From: an uncultured Marinobacter sp.
Lineage (GTDB): Bacteria > Pseudomonadota > Gammaproteobacteria > Pseudomonadales > Oleiphilaceae
DNA: 64,000 nt
Assembly: GCF_946886895.1 (NCBI RefSeq)
Contig: NZ_CAMPJO010000008.1
Coordinates: 1-64,000 of the forward strand
Direction: 5' to 3'
The position numbers were made by a program, and so were the translations under genes. The notes beneath the pieces are model-generated. The model saw nothing but the letters and a program-made list of their open reading frames with translations. It was not told the origin of the DNA and ran no database searches. Position 1 is the first letter of the stretch. Each line of letters begins with the position of its first letter. Below, one piece after another: positions 7,853-16,303 of the stretch.

Positions 7853-9841
7853 TCAATCCTTCTGGGGCAAGTCGTATTTTTGCTCCCGGTAGAGCCATAG
7901 CGGAAGCTGGGCAAATGCCAGAGCACGCTGGAACGACGCTCCCGGAGGCGGCGTATTCAGATAGTCAGTTTTGCCAGACACAGGGTCATAAAGGCCGTCC
8001 AGCGGCGCCCGGTCTGGCCTGAGAACCGTAACCCGATAATCGCTTTCCATCCACGCGTAGTAGTCATTGAACTGCATCATCGCGCGACCGGGCGCATCCG
8101 GATCCCTGGTGATGTCACGGCCAATCATCGGGTGATCCGTCTCAAGGCCCATCAGCGACAAGAGGGTGGGCGCCAGATCAATCTGACTGGCAATGGTGCT
8201 TACGCGCTTTGGCTCAATTTCACCGCCAAGGATCAAGCCCGGAATGTGGAAATTCTTGACCGGCACCAGCTCGTCGCCCCACACACGGGCATCATGGTCG
8301 GCGACGATCAGAAATACGGTATTCTTCCAGTAGTCCTGCTCGCGCGCAGTCTCTATAAACTCGCCCAACGCATGGTCGGCATATTTCACCGCGTTGTTAA
8401 CGGTGTTTTTATCGCGGTCATACAGCGAGATCCTACCATCGGGAAATTCGAAGGGCGTGTGATTGGAAGAGGAAAATACCAGACGAAAAAATGGCTGGCC
8501 GGAGGCATGCAGCTTCTCTAATTCTTCGTTTGCCTTGTTGAACAGGTCCTCGTCACTGACGCCCCAACTGCCGGTAAAATTCGGGTTAGCATAATCGCCT
8601 TGGTCCGCAATATGCTGAAACCCGTTCCCAGAAAAGAAGCTACGCATATTGTCAAAATGCGCCTCGCCTCCGTAAATAAAACCGGTGTTGTAGCCGTTTC
8701 GCTCCAGAAGCCCCGCCAGGGTGAAGAAATGTGATTGCGATAATGACAGCTTCACCACACTGCGCGACGCTGACGGCAGAAACCCGGAGATCACCGCTTC
8801 GATCCCCCTCACCGAGCGGGTTCCTGTCGCGTAGAGGTTTTCAAACCACCAGCCATCGCTTTTCAGCGCCTCCAGCCGGGGCGTGACCGGCCGGCCACCA
8901 AGTGATTCAACAAAGGTCGCACCAAGGCTTTCCTCCAGTACAATCACTAGGTTCAGGGGAACGGCCTTCTCAGTGCCAGGCGTTTGATGGTGCATGGTGG
9001 GATAGTGTTCGGAGGAAAACTGGTAGCCTGCAAGCCACGGAGCCGTTGTGACCTCGTTCAACATCGCCTCATCGGTGATCGAGCCATAACTCTGATTGTT
9101 TTCGGTTTCATGTTTGAGATTATAAATCGCAAAGGAAACCGACCAGGTTGAGTTGATAATCAGTGAGTTAACAAGCGGGTCAGACGTCAGGGCAAACATG
9201 GCCGGATTCGCCGGACGATGACCAGTGGTTGAGCGCACGCACATAAACACGGCGAGAACGACTAAGGGCCACACCAAGAGCGCTTTTTTGTGGCTTGACG
9301 GTGCAGGTGCGCGAAGCCAGGGACGTAGTACTCGCCAGAACAACGCAATGGCGCCCGCGGTAAAACCGATACTCAGAAACACCGTGGGCTTGAACCCGGT
9401 CCACAGCATCGAAAAAACTTCCCGTGGGAATTTCAGATATTCGATAAACAGACGGTTGGGTCGTACATCGTACTGGCTGATAAACGTCGGTGTGGCAAGT
9501 TCCATAAACACAACCAGCGTAATCGCCAGAACCGCCCAGAACGCGGTGAGCTTCTTCCAGGCCGACCAGCTGAAGCGGTGACCCAACACAGGCAGAACAA
9601 GCAGCAATGGGGCTACCGCCATGCCCGCAAGGATCAGATCCACTCTCAGTCCCTGCAGGAATACTGTCGGCAGGATACCGGTCTCCCACACCCGATCAAG
9701 CTGCCACAACACAAGCAGAAGGCGGGAAAGGCTGCCAATCAGCACAACCGAGCAAAATAGGATAATAAGAGGCGCGTAGGCCCCGGCTTTTGTTAAAAAG
9801 GAACTTTCCGGATTGACACTACTGAGCTTTTCAGCGGGCAT
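7853..9841 (-). CDS. LtaS/OpgB-like membrane sulfatase (phosphoglycerol or phosphoethanolamine transferase)
   Basis: A 662-residue protein with five N-terminal membrane helices (to about 225) and a periplasmic alkaline-phosphatase-fold domain. Metal and nucleophile regions typical of the LtaS/MdoB/EptA superfamily are visible: NLVIVLEESLG, NLYATGTRSVRGIEA with the likely nucleophilic threonine, SSSNHTPFEFP, and FLIVADHDARVWG. Such enzymes move phosphoglycerol or phosphoethanolamine from phospholipid onto glucans, lipid A or other glycans. It is convergent with the two-component/gtr operon (28 bp apart), which fits a wider envelope-modification locus. Substrate unknown. Confidence 0.85.
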   Translation of the reverse strand: MPAEKLSSVNPESSFLTKAGAYAPLIILFCSVVLIGSLSRLLLVLWQLDRVWETGILPTVFLQGLRVDLILAGMAVAPLLLVLPVLGHRFSWSAWKKLTAFWAVLAITLVVFMELATPTFISQYDVRPNRLFIEYLKFPREVFSMLWTGFKPTVFLSIGFTAGAIALFWRVLRPWLRAPAPSSHKKALLVWPLVVLAVFMCVRSTTGHRPANPAMFALTSDPLVNSLIINSTWSVSFAIYNLKHETENNQSYGSITDEAMLNEVTTAPWLAGYQFSSEHYPTMHHQTPGTEKAVPLNLVIVLEESLGATFVESLGGRPVTPRLEALKSDGWWFENLYATGTRSVRGIEAVISGFLPSASRSVVKLSLSQSHFFTLAGLLERNGYNTGFIYGGEAHFDNMRSFFSGNGFQHIADQGDYANPNFTGSWGVSDEDLFNKANEELEKLHASGQPFFRLVFSSSNHTPFEFPDGRISLYDRDKNTVNNAVKYADHALGEFIETAREQDYWKNTVFLIVADHDARVWGDELVPVKNFHIPGLILGGEIEPKRVSTIASQIDLAPTLLSLMGLETDHPMIGRDITRDPDAPGRAMMQFNDYYAWMESDYRVTVLRPDRAPLDGLYDPVSGKTDYLNTPPPGASFQRALAFAQLPLWLYREQKYDLPQKD

Positions 9842-10238
9842 TCAACGACATTCCTGAGAGGTGGAAGCCCTTCCGGGCTGTGCTTTTCAAGCCAGAGCTT
9901 AGGTCATTGGCTGTGCAGAAAACCTCACAGTAATGTCAAAAAAACATCAAATTGCCTCGTTGGGACTGGGCGGCAATCAAATATGTCATTGATCGCGTCA
10001 TTGATGAAAACCGGGGCCTGCGGGTTTACGTTGAGGGTCTGGCCCTGGCGCCACTGACCTGCCCCCAATCGTTGCTTAGTAATGTCGGTTAATTTAGGTC
10101 CTCACTGTCGAGAGGTCTTATTGCTAGACTAGTTAGCCGCTTCCACCGCTCTAAAAGGGTCGCTTTATCAGAAAGCGGTCATTATTGGCAGTGTGAAATA
10201 CGCCTCGAAAATGTCCGCTCAGGGTGAGAGGCATCAAT
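9842..10238. other. Gene-poor accessory stretch with a short coding remnant
   Basis: No intact gene. From about 9934 to 10092 (+) one frame stays open for about 53 codons without an ATG, reading RWDWAAIKYVIDRVIDE then LRVYVEGLALAPLTC to a stop at 10092; this looks like the 3' end of a lost gene, family not recognised. At 10161-10177 there is a small hairpin (CGCTTT/AAAGCG) similar to one at 1164-1179. Confidence 0.35.
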
Positions 10239-10425
10239 GTTCGCTTTTGTTTAGCAGCAACCAAAGCTCCTCTGGCCGAGGAGGTTCATGAGAAGCACGA
10301 TTTTCATGCTGTATGAAGTATCTGGTGAACCAGGCCAAGCCGCTGGCCAATAAGGCCATTGTTTCAGAAAGAGTTATTGAGGCTGGCTAGTTCGATGAAC
10401 AACAACACTGCGCATAAGTTAAATA
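10239..10425. repeat. Diverged direct repeat, copy 1 (flanks the AbiE module)
   Basis: This segment is similar along its length to 12155-12354 in the same orientation. Shared blocks are GTTCGCTTTT near the left end, a GTTCATGA-A-AGCACGA block, an ATGAAGTA block, GGCCATTGT, and a right-hand 46-bp block (10380-10425) identical to 12309-12354 except for two transitions. The right end contains GCGCATAAGTTAAAT, which superficially resembles the two halves of a Xer/dif site without the centre. The repeats bracket the abiEi/abiEii genes and a broken higA. Confidence 0.7.
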
Positions 10426-10433
10426 ACATGCAG

Positions 10434-10616
10434 TGTACAAAAAGGTTCATGAAATTTTATCCAGTACAGCTCTAACCCAATAATGTGAATGCGCTGGCAA
10501 AGCAGCTGCGTGTTCCCTACGCAATGCTTGAACGAAATTGTTCATGGGCGTAGTGAATGACCGTGGATGTCGCCGCGCGTTTGGCTCGCTGCTTCGGAAC
10601 CACCGGGCAGCGTCCC
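10434..10616 (+). pseudogene. higA-like antitoxin pseudogene (frameshifted and truncated)
   Basis: Read across three frames this encodes the HigA/VapI antitoxin pattern: KKVHEIL, then VNALAKQLRVP (10485 onward), NEIVHGR after a frameshift near 10532, and MTVDVAARLARCFGTT after another near 10556. Intact HigA reads roughly H-P-G-E-I-L...NALA...V....NEIV.GRR.IT.DTA.RLAR.FGT.PEFW. The match stops at FGTT, exactly where the 3' end of the convergent abiEii gene begins, so the antitoxin is also truncated. No higB toxin was seen beside it. Confidence 0.7.
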
Positions 10617-11405
10617 CTAGGTCGATTTCGATTCGATATCTTCTCCCAGAGTTTTCGGCCCGTTTATTTGATCGCTAATTTCCTTGAGCTTCTGCATCAT
10701 GTCAGCAAATGCCACTCCCCGGTGATTGATTTCATGAAGGGCGGTGAGTTTTTCAAAGAACGTGCGATCACATCCCAACACATCGACGATGCAACTGTCA
10801 TCGTGCTGAACTCTCAGACCTTCCAGCACCATTGGAGTTACCGTGTGGGTATCGGACGGCTCCAGCCCGGCTTTCCCGCCACATTCAAGCAGCACCCTCG
10901 GCCTTATGTATCCGCCAACTGGCGCCTGGAAAAGCTGAGGGTAGAAAATCTCGATGTCCAGACCGTTTGGCGCCACTTTGACAGTGAACTCCGAGTGGAT
11001 TTGCCTCAGTTCATCAACCAAGAAGGGAGCCAAAACGTTGGATACGGTATCGGCAGCCGCCGAATTGAGCTTCTCGACTCTCTTTTTTCGAGGAGTGTTC
11101 TTTTCCCCACCCTCAGGCTCGGGGTGCCCAAGGAACTTCATGTCGAGCGAAAGGTCGATGTCTTCAGACATGCGATCGATGCAGTGAAATACCTTGCTGA
11201 GCGTAGTACCACCTTTGAACATGAACGGGGTGGAACTCTTGCCGGTATGTTTTGGCTTAAGTTTCTCGAACAAAAGCTTCAAGACCAGAGTCACATAATA
11301 GTCTTTCTCCAATACATAGCTGGGCAATCCCGTTCTCGATGCACCCGCCGCGAACAGGTCCTTCTTCTCGGCCTCGGCCAGTGTAAACAGGTACGGTTTA
11401 TCCAT
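10617..11405 (-). CDS. abiEii: AbiEii/AbiGii-family nucleotidyltransferase toxin
   Basis: A 262-residue protein with the nucleotidyltransferase signature of AbiEii: FKGGTTLSK (about 63-71) and RMSEDIDLSLD (about 78-88), the GS...DxD-like catalytic pair, plus RTFFEKLTALHEI near residue 220. AbiEii is the toxin of a type IV toxin-antitoxin system that can abort phage infection; relatives (MenT) modify tRNA 3' ends. It is encoded 4 bp after its antitoxin. It appears short: relatives usually continue past LHE..HR with an R-H..DLY segment, and here the protein ends after about 30 further residues that do not match. The 3' end abuts a truncated higA, so a recombination junction may have removed its C-terminus. 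Activity is therefore uncertain. Confidence 0.85.
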   Translation of the reverse strand: MDKPYLFTLAEAEKKDLFAAGASRTGLPSYVLEKDYYVTLVLKLLFEKLKPKHTGKSSTPFMFKGGTTLSKVFHCIDRMSEDIDLSLDMKFLGHPEPEGGEKNTPRKKRVEKLNSAAADTVSNVLAPFLVDELRQIHSEFTVKVAPNGLDIEIFYPQLFQAPVGGYIRPRVLLECGGKAGLEPSDTHTVTPMVLEGLRVQHDDSCIVDVLGCDRTFFEKLTALHEINHRGVAFADMMQKLKEISDQINGPKTLGEDIESKST

Positions 11406-11409
11406 TGGC

Positions 11410-12027
11410 TTACTCCAGAATCGGTTGCGCCCACTTCAGCTTGCCCTCAAGCGCTGAGATCAGTTTTTTTTGACCCTTCTCTGACAGCGAGAGATAAACC
11501 TTCTTGAACACATTTCCCTCCCGCTCTGCATGCTCCTTGCCGGCATACTCAAGTGCTACCCACAAGCGTGCGGCCGTTTCCTTTTCATCCTTTGACAGTC
11601 CACTCAGATGTTTCACCGCGTGTTCAAAGGCCTGGCTGTATTTGAACTCTATCTGGGCCTTTCCCAGCTTGATCGGCTGGATACGTTTCGTCGAGATAAA
11701 TACAGGCTTCATTGGCATTTGGGTCGATGCCCCGAATTCATTTAGGGTCTTGGCGCCTGAAGGCACGACAAAAGCTTTCCGTTCCTTTGCGAGAACAGAA
11801 ACAATCTTCTCCGGAGTAGCAAAGGCAGGCCCGAACCGGGTTGGCTTGGGCCGTTGCCACAGGCCTCGTTCGAGGGGTGCAATAAGCTCCGCCTCCTTCA
11901 ATTTCTTCAGGCTCTGAGAAATGAGGGGACCATGGCCTCCGAAGCGCTTCACTAGCTGCTTATGCGTAAAAACGCCCCCGTAAGGCTGTCTCTTTACGTA
12001 CTCCGCAATTTTTTCGCTAATGGTCAT
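11410..12027 (-). CDS. abiEi: AbiEi-like (DUF6088-type) antitoxin
   Basis: A 205-residue protein with an N-terminal winged helix-turn-helix (TISEKIAEYVKRQPYGGVFT, then KQLVKRFGG and LKKLKEAELIAPLERGLW) and a C-terminal domain of mixed helices and strands. This is the architecture of AbiEi-family antitoxins, which repress their own promoter and neutralise AbiEii. It precedes the toxin by 4 bp on the same strand, giving the normal antitoxin-toxin order. Upstream, a TATACAAT-like -10 and CTCG-AATAA-CGAG dyad (12038-12052 region) could be its promoter and autoregulatory operator. The family assignment rests on context plus the wHTH. Confidence 0.8.
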   Translation of the reverse strand: MTISEKIAEYVKRQPYGGVFTHKQLVKRFGGHGPLISQSLKKLKEAELIAPLERGLWQRPKPTRFGPAFATPEKIVSVLAKERKAFVVPSGAKTLNEFGASTQMPMKPVFISTKRIQPIKLGKAQIEFKYSQAFEHAVKHLSGLSKDEKETAARLWVALEYAGKEHAEREGNVFKKVYLSLSEKGQKKLISALEGKLKWAQPILE

Positions 12028-12154
12028 CAGCTTAACTCTCTAAAAATACTCGAATAACGAGCCAATTCACTAAACAGATTGTATACCATGCTGACGGATT
12101 TTTCACCAACCATCAGCGAGTGCAGAAAAGCTACGGATTTGAGGAGCTACGACT

Positions 12155-12354
12155 GTTCGCTTTTTTGTTTGAAAGCAGACAACAGCAAACAGCGCTCAGC
12201 CGGGCGAATAAGTTCATGAAAAGCACGAATTTCACGTTATATGAAGTAACTTGCGTACCAGATCAAGGCGCCGACCGGGTAGGCCATTGTGTCAGCTGAA
12301 TTTATTGGAGGCTGGCCAGTTCGATGAACAACAACACCGCGCATAAGTTAAATA
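12155..12354. repeat. Diverged direct repeat, copy 2 (flanks the AbiE module)
   Basis: Second copy of the repeat at 10239-10425, same orientation, 1.9 kb away. The best-preserved part is 12309-12354, 44 of 46 bases identical to 10380-10425. Within it a frame reads RLASSMNNNTAHKLN in both copies, and both base differences are synonymous (GCT/GCC, ACT/ACC). In this copy the frame continues from ATG 12324 to a stop at 12389 (21 codons). Nothing else recognisable lies in 12028-12454 except the abiEi promoter region. Confidence 0.7.
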
Positions 12355-12454
12355 CAGTATGGTGGAGTGGGTTGGTGTTATCTACCTAAGTGTGGCGCTC
12401 CAGAGGACATGCTCGGATTATTCAAGTACCTTCCTCCTCCAGATTCCATAAAAA

Positions 12455-12886
12455 ATGAACGAGTACACCATGACCGACATCCAGAACCGTATACAGTCCA
12501 GCTTCAACGCCCAGGGATTGATGCAAACGCTCGGCGCCCGCCTGCTCTCGGCTCAGGAGGGCGAAGTGCAGATTGAACTGCCCTTCTCTACAGCGCTTTC
12601 CCAGCAACACGGCTATGCTCATGCCGGAGCCATTACCAGTGTCGTTGACAGTGCCTGTGGCTACGCGGCTCTTACCCTTGCACCGGCTGGTCATGAAGTT
12701 GTCACGGCGGAGTTCAAGACGAACTTTACGAGGCCCGCCATCGGCGAGCGCTTTATTGCAACCGGGCGGGTAGAGACGGCTGGCAAAACGATGACGGTCT
12801 GTCGAGGCGACGTTGTCGCCATATCGGGAGATTCCCGCAAAGTGGTGGCGCTGATGCAGGCCACCATTGTGAATGTGAAAGTCTGA
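12455..12886 (+). CDS. PaaI-family hotdog-fold thioesterase
   Basis: A 143-residue single hotdog domain. The family signature is clear: QQHGYAHAGAITSVVDSACGYAAL, in which the HG..HAG loop and the following Asp on the long helix form the acyl-CoA thioesterase site of PaaI/YbgC-type enzymes, then FKTNFTRPAIGERFIATG. It probably hydrolyses a medium-chain or aromatic acyl-CoA in the cytoplasm. It stands alone between the accessory repeat and a solute-binding protein gene. The start may be ATG 12455 or 12470; neither has a strong Shine-Dalgarno. Confidence 0.88.
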   Translation: MNEYTMTDIQNRIQSSFNAQGLMQTLGARLLSAQEGEVQIELPFSTALSQQHGYAHAGAITSVVDSACGYAALTLAPAGHEVVTAEFKTNFTRPAIGERFIATGRVETAGKTMTVCRGDVVAISGDSRKVVALMQATIVNVKV

Positions 12887-13039
12887 TACCCTTCATCCTC
12901 GAAGCGGAGTCAAAAGCGCTTACCGCCACTGATTGTTAACCAGATTTTGCAATAAAAGCCCCCTGGTCGGTGGTTGCTCAAGCCCATTTCTGTATAGACT
13001 GGAGTGCAGTAAAGCCGACCTTTCCAGGGTATTCTTTGA

Positions 13040-13909
13040 ATGATGTACCACCGGTTTCTCGCGCCAGTTCTCGTGCTGACCTTGTTTTTCTTCAGTCAGG
13101 TGTTGTTCGGTGCACAAGTGATCAAGATCACCACCGGGTACTGGCCGCCCTATCTGGCCGAAAAGATGCCCAATCAGGGCTTTATGGCTCAAATTATCCG
13201 GGAGGCATTTGCTGCGGAAAATATTGAGGTGGACTACACGTTCCTGCCCTGGTCACGGGCGTTGGCAATGGTAAAGTCCACGGACTATCAGGCGTCTGCC
13301 GTCTGGTCCTGTACCAAAAAACGAAGCCGCGAGTTCCTGTATTCGGACCCGATCCTTCCCTACCACTATGTGTTCTACCATCGCAAAAGTGAGGCCTTTG
13401 ATTGGGCATCGTTTTCCGATCTGGAGGGCATGAACGTGGGCCTGACCCAAGACTACAGCTACAGCAATACACTCGCCGCCGCCATTGAAAGCGGCCTGGT
13501 AGACGCAGACACGACGACCTCCGATGTGGCGAACTTCAAAAAGCTGCTGATCGGCCGGATCGACCTCTTTCCAATGGATCCGGTCGTCGGTGAAGCCATC
13601 ATCAAACGGCAGTTTGCCGTCCACGCCTCCAGCCTCACGTTCCACCCAAAGCCGCTGAGACGCGCCTTCTATCACCTGTTGTTCGAGAAGGATTCACCCG
13701 ACGCAAACCGCCTGAAACGCGCTTTTGACAGAGGACTGCAAACCTTGAGAAAAAATGGACGTTTCCAGCGAATTGTCGAGCAGGCGTTGGCCGCAAATAG
13801 CTCATCGGTGGCGGTTGAGGTACTCATGCAAAAGTTGATCAACTGGGAGGCTACTTCCAACCCCTGCTCTCCTGCCACCGATGACACATCCTCGCACGGT
13901 GAGAATTAA
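13040..13909 (+). CDS. Periplasmic solute-binding protein (SBP_bac_3 type)
   Basis: A 289-residue protein with an N-terminal signal peptide (about 1-25, cleaved near LFGA-QV) followed by ITTGYWPPYLAEK, the typical opening strand of family 3 amino-acid binding proteins, and DYTFLPWSRALAMV. It belongs to the stand-alone group common in marine gammaproteobacteria, with no permease or ATPase beside it. Such orphan proteins may feed a sensor or a distant transporter. The C-terminal 30 residues are low-complexity. The TonB receptor 200 bp downstream on the same strand may be functionally linked. The ligand is unknown. Confidence 0.8.
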   Translation: MMYHRFLAPVLVLTLFFFSQVLFGAQVIKITTGYWPPYLAEKMPNQGFMAQIIREAFAAENIEVDYTFLPWSRALAMVKSTDYQASAVWSCTKKRSREFLYSDPILPYHYVFYHRKSEAFDWASFSDLEGMNVGLTQDYSYSNTLAAAIESGLVDADTTTSDVANFKKLLIGRIDLFPMDPVVGEAIIKRQFAVHASSLTFHPKPLRRAFYHLLFEKDSPDANRLKRAFDRGLQTLRKNGRFQRIVEQALAANSSSVAVEVLMQKLINWEATSNPCSPATDDTSSHGEN

Positions 13910-14111
13910 TTAGTCGCCAATTCATTTGCACTTGCTTATACGACAAATGTGGCTAAACTCCTATTCAGCTTGCATTTTTCGCCGTCGTTTGTCTGAAAAA
14001 CGGCTGATTCCGACACCTCCCAGAGTTGGATCCGCCAAGAGCACACCTGAAAATGCGGCTGTTGACTGAATCGTTTCACCCATGCAATCCGTAAAGCGCT
14101 GAGATTTCGCC

Positions 14112-16253
14112 ATGCAGCAGCTTCAATCGCCTTTGAGCCGATTGTTATACCCTCTTCCAATTGCTCGGGCGGTTGCAGCTTCTATGAGTCTGACCTTCTC
14201 CGGTGTAGGTGTAGCCTCCGGTGCTGCGGAGGACGACGCGCTCTGGGATATTCCCCTGGAGGAGCTCGGGCAGATTCGTGTGGTGTCCATTGCCTCCGGA
14301 ACTGAAACGCCACTGGACAAGGCGGCGGCCATCACCTCGGTTATCAGCGCTGAAGACATTGCCGCCATGGGGGCGACGGATCTCGACCAGGTATTGGAAA
14401 CGGTGCCTGGTTTGCATGTGAATCACTCTGACCAGGCATTTTCTCCGAAATACGTTTTCCGCGGAATCACCTCCAGCAACAATGCCCAGGCGCTCATGTT
14501 GATCAATGGCGTGCCTGTCACCACTATGGTGTATGGCAATCGTGGCAATGCCTGGGGTGGCATGCCGGTAAAAGCCATAGAGCGAATTGAAGTCATCCGA
14601 GGGCCCGGTTCTGCACTTTATGGAGCAGATGCCTATTCTGGTGTAATCAGCATTACTACAAAGGGTCCACAGTCCATCGACGGTGAAACCATTGGCGGTA
14701 GAATTGGCAGCTTTGACACTCAGGGAGGCTGGCTGGAGGCCAGCCATGAGCTTGGAGATGTAGGGCTGAGTTTGGTTCTCGAGTATCAGACCACCGATGG
14801 CTGGCTCAGAACAGTTGAAAGGGATGCACAGACAAGTTTTGATGAACAGTTTGGTACCTCCGCCTCCCTGGCTCCGGGGCCAGTCAACACCGGAGTGGAT
14901 CAAATCGATGCCAGATTCCAGATGGGGAGTGAGCAATGGACCTTTCGGGCGGGTCTTCAGAATCGCGATGATCTTGGCACGGGCCCGGGTGTAGCCCAAG
15001 CACTGGACCCAAGAGGGAAATACTCTTCTCGCAGGGTCAATGCAGATTACAGTTATCGCTGGGACGAGCTGGCGAATGGGCTGGATGTGGAAGCGCGTAT
15101 ATCCTATTTCAATATTATTCAGGAACCGGAAAGCGACGTCGTGCTTTATCCGCCCGGAGCGTTTGATGGCGCCTTCCCAAACGGTTTCATTGGCAGCCCC
15201 GGATATAGAGAAAATCAGATTCGCTTCGACCTGAGCACCATATACCGCGGCATTCGCAATCACCGCATACATACCGGTATTGGCACGTTCTGGGCGGACA
15301 TTTATGAGGTGACTGAGCGCAAGAACTTCAATCCGGACTTTAGTCCCAAAGGCAGTGTGATCGACGTTTCAGATGACCCGAGTGAAGTCTGGATGCCAGA
15401 GGAAGACCGAACGAATTATTATGTGTTTGTTCAGGATGAATGGCAGTTTGCTCAGAACTGGCAATTGGTCAGTGGCGTTCGGTTTGATGACTATTCTGAT
15501 TTCGGAAGCACCATAAACCCACGCGCCGCATTGATTTGGGCCACCACAGATACCATCACCACCAAGCTGCTCTATGGCAGAGCGTTTCGGGCACCGTCAT
15601 TGAATGAACTTTATGTGGCGAATAACCCGGTTTTTCTTGGTAACAGTGACCTCGACGCAGAAACGATCGACACCGTCGAAGTCGGTGTTTCTCATCAGAT
15701 TACGTCAGGCCTGCAGTACGGCGTGAACCTGTTTTACTATGAAATTGATGACCTGATTAACGCCGTATCCACTACAGGGCTTATTGCGACCGAATACCGA
15801 AATGCTGGTCAAAGGACCGGGCGCGGGGGCGAGTTCGAACTGGTGTATCAAGCCCTTGAAAATTTATCGCTGCAGGCGAATTATGCCTATCAAATGGCAA
15901 GAGATGAGCGCTCTGGCCAGTCAGTTGGCAATGCGCCGAATCATCAGATTTATGCCCGCGCTGACTGGAGCATATCACCCCATTGGCTGCTGAGCTCGCA
16001 GCTTAACTGGGTGGGCGAACAGAAGCGATCCGCTGATGACTCGAGAGCGCCTGTTTCACGCTACACAACTCTGGACATGACCGTGCTAACCAGGGGGCTA
16101 TGGCAAGGTCTGGATTTCTCTTTGTCCGTTCGGAACATCCTTGATGAAGATGTCCGGGATCCAAGTCCGTTTGCCAGCCCTACTCCACCGATCCCAAATG
16201 ACTTTCCAATGCCTGGTCGCAGTGTCGTGGGAGAGCTCTCCTATAGCTTCTGA
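14112..16253 (+). CDS. TonB-dependent outer-membrane receptor
   Basis: A 713-residue receptor: signal peptide (about 1-38), a linker with DIPLEELGQIRVVSIASGTE that acts as the TonB box region, a plug domain (about 55-170: VFRGITSSNNAQALMLINGV, RIEVIRGPGSALYGADAYSG), then a 22-strand barrel ending in the C-terminal phenylalanine (VVGELSYSF). Many proteins of this subgroup sit beside yfiR and sensor-kinase genes, and such a module is present here on the other strand beyond the TPP/citrate-synthase-like genes. Substrate unknown; no clear Fur box was seen upstream, so a non-iron ligand is possible. Confidence 0.9.
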   Translation: MQQLQSPLSRLLYPLPIARAVAASMSLTFSGVGVASGAAEDDALWDIPLEELGQIRVVSIASGTETPLDKAAAITSVISAEDIAAMGATDLDQVLETVPGLHVNHSDQAFSPKYVFRGITSSNNAQALMLINGVPVTTMVYGNRGNAWGGMPVKAIERIEVIRGPGSALYGADAYSGVISITTKGPQSIDGETIGGRIGSFDTQGGWLEASHELGDVGLSLVLEYQTTDGWLRTVERDAQTSFDEQFGTSASLAPGPVNTGVDQIDARFQMGSEQWTFRAGLQNRDDLGTGPGVAQALDPRGKYSSRRVNADYSYRWDELANGLDVEARISYFNIIQEPESDVVLYPPGAFDGAFPNGFIGSPGYRENQIRFDLSTIYRGIRNHRIHTGIGTFWADIYEVTERKNFNPDFSPKGSVIDVSDDPSEVWMPEEDRTNYYVFVQDEWQFAQNWQLVSGVRFDDYSDFGSTINPRAALIWATTDTITTKLLYGRAFRAPSLNELYVANNPVFLGNSDLDAETIDTVEVGVSHQITSGLQYGVNLFYYEIDDLINAVSTTGLIATEYRNAGQRTGRGGEFELVYQALENLSLQANYAYQMARDERSGQSVGNAPNHQIYARADWSISPHWLLSSQLNWVGEQKRSADDSRAPVSRYTTLDMTVLTRGLWQGLDFSLSVRNILDEDVRDPSPFASPTPPIPNDFPMPGRSVVGELSYSF

Positions 16254-16303
16254 TTCAGCGAACCTGTCGTCGCTGTACATAGAAGCTAGCGGCTGGCAAA
16301 CAC

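Noticed and set aside
10557..11507. A 316-residue plus-strand open frame over the abiEii gene
   Set aside because: Its first residues are the higA remnant and the rest is antisense to AbiEii, whose minus-strand frame has clear catalytic motifs.
10239..12354. Interpreting the repeats as integron attC sites
   Set aside because: A GTTAAAT box is present, but I could not find a convincing partner R box and paired stem at the other end, and no integrase is in the window.
14145..15272. A 375-residue minus-strand frame
   Set aside because: It is antisense to the TonB receptor, which has full plug and barrel motifs.
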